A stretch of DNA of 64,000 bases, from positions 1,860,001 through 1,924,000 of the forward strand of contig NZ_CP039886.1 of the NCBI RefSeq assembly GCF_005221285.1. Direction: 5' to 3'. Origin of the DNA: Neisseria flavescens. Its GTDB lineage: Bacteria; Pseudomonadota; Gammaproteobacteria; Burkholderiales; Neisseriaceae. Position numbers and translations under genes: made by a program. The notes beneath the pieces are model-generated. The model did no database searches. It saw only the letters and a program-made list of their open reading frames with translations, and was not told where the DNA came from. Shown here in pieces: positions 49,949 to 58,201 of this stretch (position 1 is its first letter; every line of letters begins with the position of its first letter).

Positions 49949-51337
49949 ATGATTCATTTCAATCTGAAAAAAACAGCATTTATCTTAAGCACAGCACTTT
50001 TATCTACCGCCGTCCACGCATCCGGCTACCACTTCGGCACACAATCGGTCAACGCGCAAAGCACGGCAAATGCCGCCGCCGCCGAAGCCGCCGACGCATC
50101 GACCATCTTCTACAACCCTGCCGGTCTGACCAAACTCGACAGCAGCCAGATTTCCGTCAACGCCAACATCGTGTTGCCCAGCATTCATTATGAGGCGGAT
50201 TCCGCCACCGACTTTACCGGGCTTCCCGTCCAAGGTTCTCAAAACGGCAAAATCACCAAAACCACGGTTGCGCCCCACATCTACGGCGCATACAAAGTCA
50301 ACGACGACCTGACCGTGGGCTTGGGCGTGTACGTCCCCTTCGGCTCCGCCACCGAATACGAAAAAGATTCCGTGTTGCGCCACAACATCAACAAACTCGG
50401 TCTGACCAGCATCGCCGTCGAACCTGTCGCCGCGTGGAAACTCAACGACCACCATTCCTTCGGCGCAGGCATCATCGCCCAACATACTTCCGCCGAACTG
50501 CGCAAATATGCCGACTGGGGTATCCCGCAAAAAGCAGCAATGCTGAAATCCAATCCCGCCGGTGCCGCCGCCATTCAGGCCGACGGACACGCCGATGTCA
50601 AAGGCAGCGATTGGGGCTTCGGCTACCAACTGGCGTGGATGTGGGGCATCAACGACCGCGCGCGCGTGGGCGTGAACTACCGTTCCAAAGTTTCACACAC
50701 GCTCAAAGGCGATGCCGAATGGGCGGCAGACGACGCAATGGCGAAACAACTGTGGAATAGCAATATGCTCGCACCGCTCGGCTACACGCCAAGCGAAAAA
50801 GCCCGCGTCAAAATCGTTACGCCGGAGTCTTTGTCCGTACACGGTATGTACAAAGTGTCTGATAAAACCGACCTGTTCGGCGACGTAACTTGGACGCGCC
50901 ACAGCCGCTTCAATAAGGCGGAGCTGGTTTTTGAAAAAGAAAAAAGTATTGCTAATGGCAAAAAATCCGACCGCACCACCATCACGCCCAACTGGCGCAA
51001 CACCTACAAAGTCGGCTTGGGCGGTTCTTATCAAATCAGCGAACCGCTGCAACTGCGCGCCGGTATCGCTTTTGACAAATCGCCCGTCCGCAACGCCGAC
51101 TACCGCATGAACAGCCTGCCCGACGGCAACCGCATCTGGTTCTCCGTCGGCGCCAAATATCAATTGGGTAAAAACCATGTTATCGATGCGGCGTACAGCC
51201 ATATCCACATCAATGACACGGTTTACCGCACCGGCAAAGCCAGCGGCAACGACGTAGACAGTCGCGGTGCATCTTCTGCCCGCTTCAAAAACAAAGCGGA
51301 CATCTTAGGCTTGCAATACACTTACAAATTCAAATAA
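49949..51337 (+). CDS. fadL: FadL-family outer membrane porin (OmpP1-like)
   Basis: A 462-residue outer-membrane barrel related to FadL and Haemophilus P1, which move long-chain fatty acids and other hydrophobic compounds. The signal peptide ends at STAVHA-S. The mature N-terminus SGYHFGTQSVNAQSTANAAAAEAADASTIFYNPAGLTKL is the family plug signature (NPAGL). Alternating beta-strands follow and the protein ends in a C-terminal aromatic, LGLQYTYKFK. A close relative in meningococcus is a known surface antigen (NMB0088). Only a lone DUS lies upstream. Confidence 0.93.
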   Translation: MIHFNLKKTAFILSTALLSTAVHASGYHFGTQSVNAQSTANAAAAEAADASTIFYNPAGLTKLDSSQISVNANIVLPSIHYEADSATDFTGLPVQGSQNGKITKTTVAPHIYGAYKVNDDLTVGLGVYVPFGSATEYEKDSVLRHNINKLGLTSIAVEPVAAWKLNDHHSFGAGIIAQHTSAELRKYADWGIPQKAAMLKSNPAGAAAIQADGHADVKGSDWGFGYQLAWMWGINDRARVGVNYRSKVSHTLKGDAEWAADDAMAKQLWNSNMLAPLGYTPSEKARVKIVTPESLSVHGMYKVSDKTDLFGDVTWTRHSRFNKAELVFEKEKSIANGKKSDRTTITPNWRNTYKVGLGGSYQISEPLQLRAGIAFDKSPVRNADYRMNSLPDGNRIWFSVGAKYQLGKNHVIDAAYSHIHINDTVYRTGKASGNDVDSRGASSARFKNKADILGLQYTYKFK

Positions 51338-51356
51338 TCGGATTTGAGTTGTGGAT

Positions 51357-51391
51357 AAAAAGGCCGTCTGAAATCTTCAGACGGCCTTTTT
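51357..51391. terminator. DUS inverted-repeat terminator after fadL
   Basis: AAAAAGGCCGTCTGAA and inverse with a 4-base loop, then TTTTT. Confidence 0.85.
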
Positions 51392-51582
51392 GATTGGCAG
51401 GAACAGATGGAACAATCAACAGTCAATAAATAGCGTGTCGGGCTTTACATATTTCTGATTGGAATGGCAGAACGGAAAAACGATAGAAAAGGGGATAGCT
51501 GATTATCGGCTTGAGAAATAAGATGTTGTTTGCGCTTTAAACAACGTGTTACAGATTTTATTTATTCTGATGGGCAGCAATC
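51392..51582. other. Spacer between fadL and LysM gene terminators
   Basis: About 190 AT-rich bases with no recognisable gene or RNA. Confidence 0.5.
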
Positions 51583-51620
51583 AAAAGGCCGTCTGAAAAA
51601 CAGGTTTTCAGACGGCCTTT
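51583..51620. terminator. DUS inverted-repeat terminator after the LysM gene
   Basis: AAAAGGCCGTCTGAAAA and inverse. Confidence 0.8.
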
Positions 51621-51650
51621 ATTTGCCTGATGGCGGCTAAGAAAGCCCAA

Positions 51651-52910
51651 TCAGTTGCGGACTTCCAGTTCGATTTCTCTTCCCTGTTCGTCTTCAGCCG
51701 GTTTGTCCATGGTTTTTTCATCGGCCATATTGTCCAAATCGCGGCCGGGTTCGGAAGCGGTATCGCCGATGGAAACGCTGTTCAGGCTTTCCAAAATAAT
51801 GGCGGAGGCCAGATGGTCGGATGTGCGGTACACCATTGCCAAACCGATTTCTTCCGCCGGAATGGAAACCAATTCAACCGTATCTTTGTCTTTCGGCTTG
51901 CGAATCAGGTTGTTGGACAGACGGACTTGGCGGCCGCGTTTGTAGAGGCTGACCACAGTGCCTTTGTCCAAGCCGTCGAGTTCGCCTTTATCCAAAGTAA
52001 TGGTTTGGAACTGGCCGGCTTTATCCACGCCGTCGAAAATGGAAACGACTTTGGCCTGAATCGGACGGGCAGGGGCGTGAGGCATAACATTGAAGCTGCC
52101 GAGGCCTTCGGGCAGTTTTAGCAGATAGTCGTCTTTGTGGATTTCGGAAACGGCTTCTTCGATAACCAAAGGTTGCGCGGACCGGGTACGCAGCTTCATG
52201 ACTTTGTTGACTTGGGTGTAATACTCGTTGCTTTTGAGTTTTTCGTCAGAAGCGCGGGTGCGGTTTTCCAAGGCGGAGTCGGTATAAGGCAGCGTGTTGG
52301 CGATGCCGCTGAACACGACTTCTTGGCCGAGGAATTTGCCGGTTTTCGGGTCGGTAATATTTTTATTGACGCGGTAGGTCAGGTAGCGGCCGGGTTCGGT
52401 CAGGCCGTATGCGTACACGCGGTTGCCTTGGGTGTAGAGGACGCGGTTGTCGGGACCGGCAATCAGGCGCGGCGCGTTGGCGGTTTCTTTCCGAGCGATA
52501 ATCTGCGGATGTTTCATGAACATGCGGTAGAGGTTGACGTTGACGGTCGGAATGCCGTAGCCGGAAGTTTCGCGTACGCGCGGATGCAGTTTAATCACGG
52601 GAATGCCGTCTGAACGGGTTTGGGCATGTTCAAAACCCAGTCGCGGCTGGCCGTTGACGTAGCGTAAAACCAACACCTGACCCGGATAGATCAGGTGCGG
52701 ATTGCGGATGGTGTTGCGGTTGGCGCCCCAAAGGCGGTTCCATTGCCATGGGCTGTACAGATATTTGCCGGAAATACCCCACAAGGTATCGCCGTTTTTA
52801 ACGACGTAGCGTTGCGGCGCATTGGGGCGGATTTTTAAAGAAGCTGCCTGAGTGTGGGCAGAAATAGCCATGCCTGCCATGCAAAGCAGGGTTATAATAC
52901 GTTGTTGCAT
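51651..52910 (-). CDS. Exported LysM peptidoglycan-binding protein
   Basis: A 419-residue exported protein. The signal peptide ends at HTQA-A. A LysM domain follows at about 33-80 (YVVKNGDTLWGISGKYLYSPWQWNRLWGAN, ending YPGQVLVLRY), which binds peptidoglycan. The rest is a beta-rich domain repeated in beta-proteobacterial homologues (KVVSIFDGVDKAGQFQTITL, KGTVVSLYKRG) and an acidic C-terminus. Its position next to def, fmt and dprA is conserved in beta-proteobacteria. The exact role is unknown. Confidence 0.9.
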   Translation of the reverse strand: MQQRIITLLCMAGMAISAHTQAASLKIRPNAPQRYVVKNGDTLWGISGKYLYSPWQWNRLWGANRNTIRNPHLIYPGQVLVLRYVNGQPRLGFEHAQTRSDGIPVIKLHPRVRETSGYGIPTVNVNLYRMFMKHPQIIARKETANAPRLIAGPDNRVLYTQGNRVYAYGLTEPGRYLTYRVNKNITDPKTGKFLGQEVVFSGIANTLPYTDSALENRTRASDEKLKSNEYYTQVNKVMKLRTRSAQPLVIEEAVSEIHKDDYLLKLPEGLGSFNVMPHAPARPIQAKVVSIFDGVDKAGQFQTITLDKGELDGLDKGTVVSLYKRGRQVRLSNNLIRKPKDKDTVELVSIPAEEIGLAMVYRTSDHLASAIILESLNSVSIGDTASEPGRDLDNMADEKTMDKPAEDEQGREIELEVRN

Positions 52911-53144
52911 AACCGTTCCCCTTGAAATCGATTCGGTTTGTCTTCAGATGATAAACAGAGAAGGCTGGAGTTTGCGAAACTGCCGCCCATTCATCAATAC
53001 GATAACGAACGGCCTCCGTCGCGCTATCTTAACATTTTTCGGCGTTATTTTAGCATTGAATGTTGCTGTCATGACAGGAAATTGTGGCGGCGGAAACCAA
53101 ATCTGTATGAAAATCACACATCAGTTTTATAAAACGAGAATATT

Positions 53145-53648
53145 ATGGCTTTACTGAACATCCTTCAATACCCTGACGAGCGTTTGCACACGGTCGCCAA
53201 ACCTGTTGAAAAAATCGACGAGCGCATCCAGACATTGGTTGCCGATATGTTTGAAACCATGTACGAAGCACGCGGTATCGGCTTGGCGGCCACTCAGGTC
53301 GATGTACACGAGCGCATTGTCGTGATGGATTTGACCGAAGACCGCAGCGAGCCGCGCGTGTTCATCAATCCCGTCATTGTCGAAAAAGACGGCGAGACGA
53401 CTTATGAAGAAGGCTGTCTGTCCGTGCCGGGCATTTACGATACCGTGACCCGTGCCGAGCGCGTCAAAGTTGAAGCCTTGAACGAAAAAGGCGAGAAATT
53501 CACGCTGGAAGCAGATGGCTTGCTGGCAATCTGCGTGCAGCACGAATTGGACCACCTGATGGGCATCGTGTTTGTCGAACACCTGTCGCAGCTGAAACAA
53601 GGCCGCATTAAAACCAAACTGAAAAAACGTCAGAAACACACCATCTGA
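53145..53648 (+). CDS. def: Peptide deformylase
   Basis: Metalloenzyme that removes the formyl group from new proteins' N-terminal methionine. The 167 residues have all three motifs: [13 protein letters not shown] (metal-binding Cys) and QHELDH (metal-binding His and catalytic Glu). It diverges from the LysM gene; fmt, which adds the formyl group to the initiator tRNA, follows 135 bp downstream, a classic pair. Confidence 0.97.
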   Translation: MALLNILQYPDERLHTVAKPVEKIDERIQTLVADMFETMYEARGIGLAATQVDVHERIVVMDLTEDRSEPRVFINPVIVEKDGETTYEEGCLSVPGIYDTVTRAERVKVEALNEKGEKFTLEADGLLAICVQHELDHLMGIVFVEHLSQLKQGRIKTKLKKRQKHTI

Positions 53649-53661
53649 CCTACGCATCGCT

Positions 53662-53726
53662 TAAAGGCCGTCTGGAAAGACAAAACAGAAAGCAGACTTC
53701 GGTTTTCAATCTTTCAGACGGCCTTT
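53662..53726. terminator. Imperfect DUS inverted repeat between def and fmt
   Basis: AAAGGCCGTCTGGAAAGA pairs with TCTTTCAGACGGCCTTTT. The left copy has an extra base (CTGGAAA), so only the right copy is a full uptake word. Confidence 0.65.
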
Positions 53727-53783
53727 TCAGCTGAAACAGTTTGCCCAACGCGCCCATTCAAACCATTTCCACAAGGACACAAC

Positions 53784-54710
53784 ATGAAAGTTATCTTTGC
53801 CGGTACGCCCGATTTTGCCGCCGCCGCCTTGAAAGCCATCGCCGCCGCAGGTTTTGAAATTCCGCTGGTGTTGACCCAGCCCGACCGCCCCAAAGGCCGC
53901 GGCATGCAGTTGACCGCATCGCCGGTCAAACAGGCTGCCTTGGAATTGGGTTTGACCGTGGCGCAGCCGGAAAAGTTGCGCAATAACGCCGAAGCCCTGC
54001 AAATGCTCAGAGATACGGGCGCGGATGTGATGGTGGTAGCCGCGTATGGTTTGATTTTGCCGCAGGATGTGTTGGATACGCCCAAACACGGCTGCCTCAA
54101 TATCCACGCCTCGTTGTTGCCCCGTTGGCGCGGCGCGGCACCGATTCAACGTGCGATTGAAGCCGACGATGCCGAAACCGGCGTGTGCATCATGCAGATG
54201 GACATCGGTTTGGACACCGGCGATGTGGTCAGCGAACACCGCTACGCCATCCAACCTACGGATACCGCCAACGAAGTGCATGACGCGCTGATGGGTTTGG
54301 GTGCGGAAGCGATTGTTGCCGACTTGCAGCGTCTGCAGGCTGAAGGCCGTCTGAATGCGGTCAAGCAGCCAGAAGAGGGCGTGACTTATGCGCAAAAATT
54401 AAGCAAAGAAGAAGCGCGTATCGATTGGAACGAAAGCGCGGACATTATCGAACGCAAAATCCGCGCCTTCAATCCCGTACCTGCTGCGTGGGTCGAGTAT
54501 CAAGGTAAACCGATGAAAATCTGGCGCGCCGAAGTGGTGGCCAAACAGGGTAAGGCAGGCGAGGTGTTGTCCTGCACTTCAGACGGCCTGCTGGTGGCGT
54601 GCGGTGAACACGCGCTGAACATCACCGAATTGCAGCCTTCCGGCAGCAAACGCATGAGCATACAGGCATTTGCGGCAGGTCGGACGATTGAAGTCGGAAC
54701 GGTTTTGTAA
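53784..54710 (+). CDS. fmt: Methionyl-tRNA formyltransferase
   Basis: Formylates Met-tRNA for translation initiation using 10-formyltetrahydrofolate. The 308 residues begin MKVIFAGTPDFAAAALKAIA. Catalytic residues lie in LNIHASLLPRWRGAAPIQRAI and MDIGLDTGDVV, and the C-terminal tRNA-binding barrel follows (IRAFNPVPAAWVEYQGKPMKIW). Two in-frame DUS copies encode GRLN and TSDGL. Confidence 0.97.
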   Translation: MKVIFAGTPDFAAAALKAIAAAGFEIPLVLTQPDRPKGRGMQLTASPVKQAALELGLTVAQPEKLRNNAEALQMLRDTGADVMVVAAYGLILPQDVLDTPKHGCLNIHASLLPRWRGAAPIQRAIEADDAETGVCIMQMDIGLDTGDVVSEHRYAIQPTDTANEVHDALMGLGAEAIVADLQRLQAEGRLNAVKQPEEGVTYAQKLSKEEARIDWNESADIIERKIRAFNPVPAAWVEYQGKPMKIWRAEVVAKQGKAGEVLSCTSDGLLVACGEHALNITELQPSGSKRMSIQAFAAGRTIEVGTVL

Positions 54711-54733
54711 CAGGCTGGAAGTCAACGTAGAGG

Positions 54734-54741
54734 AAAGAAAA
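54734..54741 (+). repeat. Target-site duplication, left copy
   Basis: AAAGAAAA here is repeated at 55805-55812 and flanks the insertion sequence. Confidence 0.75.
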
Positions 54742-55804
54742 GGCGTAAGTAACAAAATGGAGGCTATTTCGGAGAACATTCTCCCTAAGTAACAAAATGG
54801 AGGCTGAGCCTAAGATTTAATTGAGAAATAATCCTTAATAAACCTAATCTTATTCTCCCTACTCATGCCGTGATGACACGCTAAAAGTCGTTTCATGTCC
54901 GAGAATGTGCCGTCAAGCAGATTGGTCGTATTCGGGATGTTTAAATCAGGATATTGCTCAAACACAAACAGATAATCCAAATTGCGTTTTAGGCTGAAAT
55001 ACGCACTCCTGATATTCTTATGTGTGTAATGCGATTTGCCTGTTTCGGTGTTAAAGGTGCGTTCGTTCAGATAGCTTTGATACTGCTCAAACCACGTTTG
55101 CAGATCGTGTTCAAAGTCGGATTGCTTACTGTTTTTCAACGTCAATGCCAATCGCCAAAGTGCTTTGCCTGCTTCTGTTTTGGGATTGAGCGTTAAATAG
55201 CGACTGACGGTTTTAACCTGATGAAATTGACAGAGCTGTACGGGAATATCAGGAAACATCTGTACCAAACCGTGTCGCCCATCACAAACAATGCTTTGTA
55301 TTTCAATGCCTTTGGCTTTCAGGCTGCCTATTGCTGTGAAATATTGTTCGTTGGTTTCGTATTTGACTTTGCTGACGGATAGTGCTTTGCCGCTGATGCT
55401 GTCTATCAAAACCATGACGCCGAAACTGCGTCCGAAGTAAGTGGTGTCCATGATGACGTTGGCTGCTGCGGGAGAAATGAAATGCACCTTAATTTGAACT
55501 TTTTTGAGATGCCTCAGAATAGTCTGCCGACTGCATCCGTAAGTTTTGGCAAGCTGTGCGGCGGTCTGTTTGCCTTCGCTGTATGCCTGCCATATTTCCT
55601 GCGGATTAAGCCGTCTGCCGCCATCAAACTGTCTGCCGCAAGCATGGCATTTGTAGCGTTGTTTGCCGTTTCGGCAGCCGTTCCTTTTGACTTGTTTTGA
55701 GTCGCAAAAAGGGCATTTTTTGTATTCAAAGCCTTTGACCTCTTTTAAAGCCTTATAGGATAAGGCTTGCGGGGATTTTTAGCCTCCATTTTGTTACTTA
55801 CGTC
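54742..55804 (-). mobile_element. Insertion sequence, IS256-like with zinc-ribbon transposase
   Basis: A 1,063-bp element bounded by near-perfect 24-bp inverted repeats (G-G/A-CGTAAGTAACAAAATGG...), with 8-bp target duplications AAAGAAAA on each side. One transposase gene lies on the minus strand. A second copy of the repeat core, TAAGTAACAAAATGGAGGCT, lies inside the left end at 54786-54805. The element sits between fmt and the macro-domain gene. Confidence 0.82.
54810..55789 (-). pseudogene. IS256-like transposase, reading frame interrupted near the start
   Basis: The main frame, from about 55780 to 54810, encodes a zinc ribbon (CPFCDSKQVKRNGCRNGKQR, then YKCHACGRQF), a helix-turn-helix (AAQLAKTYGCSRQTILRHL) and a DDE/MULE-type core (VIMDTTYFGRSFGVMVLIDS, then SIVCDGRHGL and LCQFHQVKTVSRYL). 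It has no ATG, GTG or TTG before residue GTG 55487. An ATG at 55789 inside the end repeat opens a 14-codon frame ([14 protein letters not shown]) that joins only with a -1 shift. Either the gene is broken or it needs a frameshift. A perfect 9-bp hairpin (55749-55769) lies at the join. Confidence 0.75.
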
Positions 55805-55812
55805 AAAGAAAA
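55805..55812 (+). repeat. Target-site duplication, right copy
   Basis: AAAGAAAA, the match of 54734-54741. Confidence 0.75.
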
Positions 55813-55814
55813 CA

Positions 55815-56333
55815 ATGGCTGTTTTTGACGTGGTCGAGGGCGATATTACCCGATTGGCAATCGATGCGATTGTCAATGCCGCCAATTCATCGCTGTTGGG
55901 CGGTGGCGGCGTAGACGGTGCAATACACCGCGCCGCAGGCAAAGAGCTGCTGGAGGAGTGCCGTACTCTGGGCGGTTGCCGCACAGGCGAAGCCAAAATA
56001 ACCAAAGGCTATCGTTTGCCTGCACGTTTTGTCATCCACACGGTCGGGCCGGTATGGTTTGGCGGAAAACAAAATGAAGAGGCCAAATTGGCACAATCCT
56101 ACGCCAATTCCTTGCTGCTTGCCCAGAAACACAATCTCCACAGCATCGCCTTTCCGTGCATCAGCACCGGTGTGTACCGCTTTCCGGCCGAAGCCGCCGC
56201 ACGTATTGCTTTGGAGAGTTTGAAACAAACCCTGCCGCAATGTCCGGCAGTGGAAAAAATCATCTTTTGCTGTTTTTCCAAAACAGATGCCGAATATTAT
56301 CGGGCATTGCTGGCAGCCGAACAGGCCGTCTGA
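55815..56333 (+). CDS. Macro-domain protein (ADP-ribose/O-acetyl-ADP-ribose hydrolase)
   Basis: A 172-residue single macro domain of the YmdB/AppR1pp type. It binds ADP-ribose and may deacetylate O-acetyl-ADP-ribose or reverse ADP-ribosylation. Motifs are [20 protein letters not shown] with the catalytic Asn region, [16 protein letters not shown], and [19 protein letters not shown]. The C-terminus and stop (EQAV*) come from a DUS. The start codon is only 2 bp after the insertion-sequence target duplication, and no ribosome binding site is visible, so expression may be reduced. Confidence 0.92.
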   Translation: MAVFDVVEGDITRLAIDAIVNAANSSLLGGGGVDGAIHRAAGKELLEECRTLGGCRTGEAKITKGYRLPARFVIHTVGPVWFGGKQNEEAKLAQSYANSLLLAQKHNLHSIAFPCISTGVYRFPAEAAARIALESLKQTLPQCPAVEKIIFCCFSKTDAEYYRALLAAEQAV

Positions 56334-56379
56334 AATCCTCCGAACACTTGAAATCAAATATGAATCAGAAAGCAAAAAT

Positions 56380-57639
56380 ATGAGTATGTCCCTCGCTCAA
56401 AAACTGGCCGCCGACAGCGTTGCCGCGGTTGCCGAAGGGCGCAATCTTCAGGATGTTTTGGCGGAAATCCGCGCGGCGCATCCGCAGCTGACGGCGCAGG
56501 AAAACGGCGCGTTGCAGGATATTGCTTACGGTTGCCAACGTTATTTGGGCAGTTTGAAGCACATGCTTGGTCAAATGCTGAAGAAGCCGATTGACAATCC
56601 GCAGCTCGAAAGCCTGCTTTTGGCGGCGATGTACCAACTGCATTACACGCGCAATGCGCCTCATGCCGTGGTCAATGAAGCGGTGGAAAGCATTGCCAAA
56701 ATCGGCCGCGGGCAGTTCCGCTCGTTTGCCAACGCGATTTTGCGCCGCTTTTTGCGTGAACGCGACAAACTCGCGGCTTCCTGCAAAAAAGACGATGTGG
56801 CGAAACACAATTTGCCGGTGTGGTGGGTGGCTTACTTGAGAAACCATTATCCAAAACATTGGCACAACATCACCACCGCGCTGCAATCGCATCCGCCGAT
56901 GACTTTGCGCGTCAACCGCCGACACGGCAATGCCGAAAGCTATTTGGAAAAACTGGCTGCGGAAGGTATCCCGGCCAGGGCGTTGGACGAATACGCCGTG
57001 ATGTTGGAAGAAGCCATGCCGGTAAGCCGTCTGCCCGGTTTTTCAGACGGCCTGGTGTCGGTGCAGGATTTTGGTGCACAACGTGCTGCCTATTTGTTGA
57101 ACCCGAAAGACGGCGAACGTATTCTCGATGCCTGCGCGGCGCCGGGCGGTAAGACGGGCCATATCTTGGAACTGGCAGATTGTCATGTTACCGCTTTGGA
57201 TATAGACGAAGGCCGTCTGAACAGGGTGAAGAGCAATCTTGACCGTTTAGGCTTTCAAAAGGCCTCTTTGGCTTGTGCCGATGCGCAGGATTTGACAGCG
57301 TGGTATGATGGCAAGGCCTTTGACGCTGTCTTGGCCGATGTGCCGTGTACCGCTTCGGGCGTGGCGCGCCGCAATCCCGACGTCAAATGGCTGCGCCGAC
57401 CGACCGATGCCGTCAAAACCGCACGCCAACAGGAAGCATTATTAGACGCGCTGTGGCAGACCCTGACGAAAAACGGCAGGATGTTGCTGGCTACCTGCTC
57501 GGTGTTCGTCGAAGAAAACGACGGTCAGTTGCAAAAATTCCTTAACCGCCATGCCGATGCCGAGTTGATCGAATCGCATGTGCTTTTACCGAACAAACAT
57601 CAAGATGGCTTTTATTACGCGCTTATTAAAAAGCAGTAA
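56380..57639 (+). CDS. rsmB: 16S rRNA (cytosine-967-C5)-methyltransferase
   Basis: Methylates C967 of 16S rRNA. The 419 residues comprise an N-terminal NusB-like RNA-binding domain (about 1-140, LQDIAYGCQRYLGSLKHML, LLAAMYQLHYTRNAPHAVVNEAV) and a C-terminal SAM-dependent domain. Motif I is DACAAPGGKTGHILEL; the two active cysteines are in VPCTASGV and ATCSVFVEEN. ATG 56386 (MSLAQK) is an alternative start. In-frame DUS copies encode GRLN and FSDGL. The next gene starts inside its end. Confidence 0.96.
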   Translation: MSMSLAQKLAADSVAAVAEGRNLQDVLAEIRAAHPQLTAQENGALQDIAYGCQRYLGSLKHMLGQMLKKPIDNPQLESLLLAAMYQLHYTRNAPHAVVNEAVESIAKIGRGQFRSFANAILRRFLRERDKLAASCKKDDVAKHNLPVWWVAYLRNHYPKHWHNITTALQSHPPMTLRVNRRHGNAESYLEKLAAEGIPARALDEYAVMLEEAMPVSRLPGFSDGLVSVQDFGAQRAAYLLNPKDGERILDACAAPGGKTGHILELADCHVTALDIDEGRLNRVKSNLDRLGFQKASLACADAQDLTAWYDGKAFDAVLADVPCTASGVARRNPDVKWLRRPTDAVKTARQQEALLDALWQTLTKNGRMLLATCSVFVEENDGQLQKFLNRHADAELIESHVLLPNKHQDGFYYALIKKQ

Positions 57640-58198
57640 AACGCTGATTGTACCGCTCTTGCTTGCCGTGTCGTTGAATGCGGCGGGCGAGGGCATCAGT
57701 GCGACCCGTGCCGAGGCAAAGCTGACCCATGCCGGACAGCTTTCCGTCAGCAGCCGTTTCCGCACCGATCTGCCCGACCAGCTTAAAGAAGCACTCAAAC
57801 AGGGCGTCCCCCTACATTTCAATTTGAGTTGGCAGCTGTCAGCGCCGTCCATGTCGTCTTATAAATTCAAGTTCGACCAGCTGCTCAACAACGACAGCAC
57901 GATTCAATACAAATTGTCCTTCCATCCGCTGACCAACCGCTATCGCGTTACCGTCGGTACGTTTTCTACCGAGTACGACACGCTTGAGACTGCCTTGCGT
58001 GCAGTGGGCGCGGTCGCGAATTGGAAGGTTTTGTCCAAGGGTGCGCTGAGTGATGTGGCCGCCAAAGACACGAAGGCTGAAATCCGCCTGCTGCTGACAA
58101 CTGTCAAGCTGCCAAAACCGTTCCAAATCAATGCTCTGACGTCTAAAAACTGGCATTTGGATTCCGGTTGGAAGTCCTTGTCGGTCGTGCAGGAGTAA
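57605..58198 (+). CDS. DUF4390 family exported protein
   Basis: A 197-residue protein with an N-terminal signal or anchor helix (LIVPLLLAVSLNAAGEG) and a beta-rich domain typical of DUF4390: VSSRFRTDLPDQLKEALKQG, VPLHFNLSWQLSAPS, then YKLSFHPLTNRYRVTVGTF and LPKPFQINALTSKNWHLDSG. DUF4390 genes sit between rsmB and ntrY in many beta-proteobacteria; the function is unknown. Its start overlaps rsmB by 35 bp and ntrY begins 3 bp after its stop, so the three are co-translated. Confidence 0.9.
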   Translation: MAFITRLLKSSKTLIVPLLLAVSLNAAGEGISATRAEAKLTHAGQLSVSSRFRTDLPDQLKEALKQGVPLHFNLSWQLSAPSMSSYKFKFDQLLNNDSTIQYKLSFHPLTNRYRVTVGTFSTEYDTLETALRAVGAVANWKVLSKGALSDVAAKDTKAEIRLLLTTVKLPKPFQINALTSKNWHLDSGWKSLSVVQE

Positions 58199-58201
58199 AC
58201 C

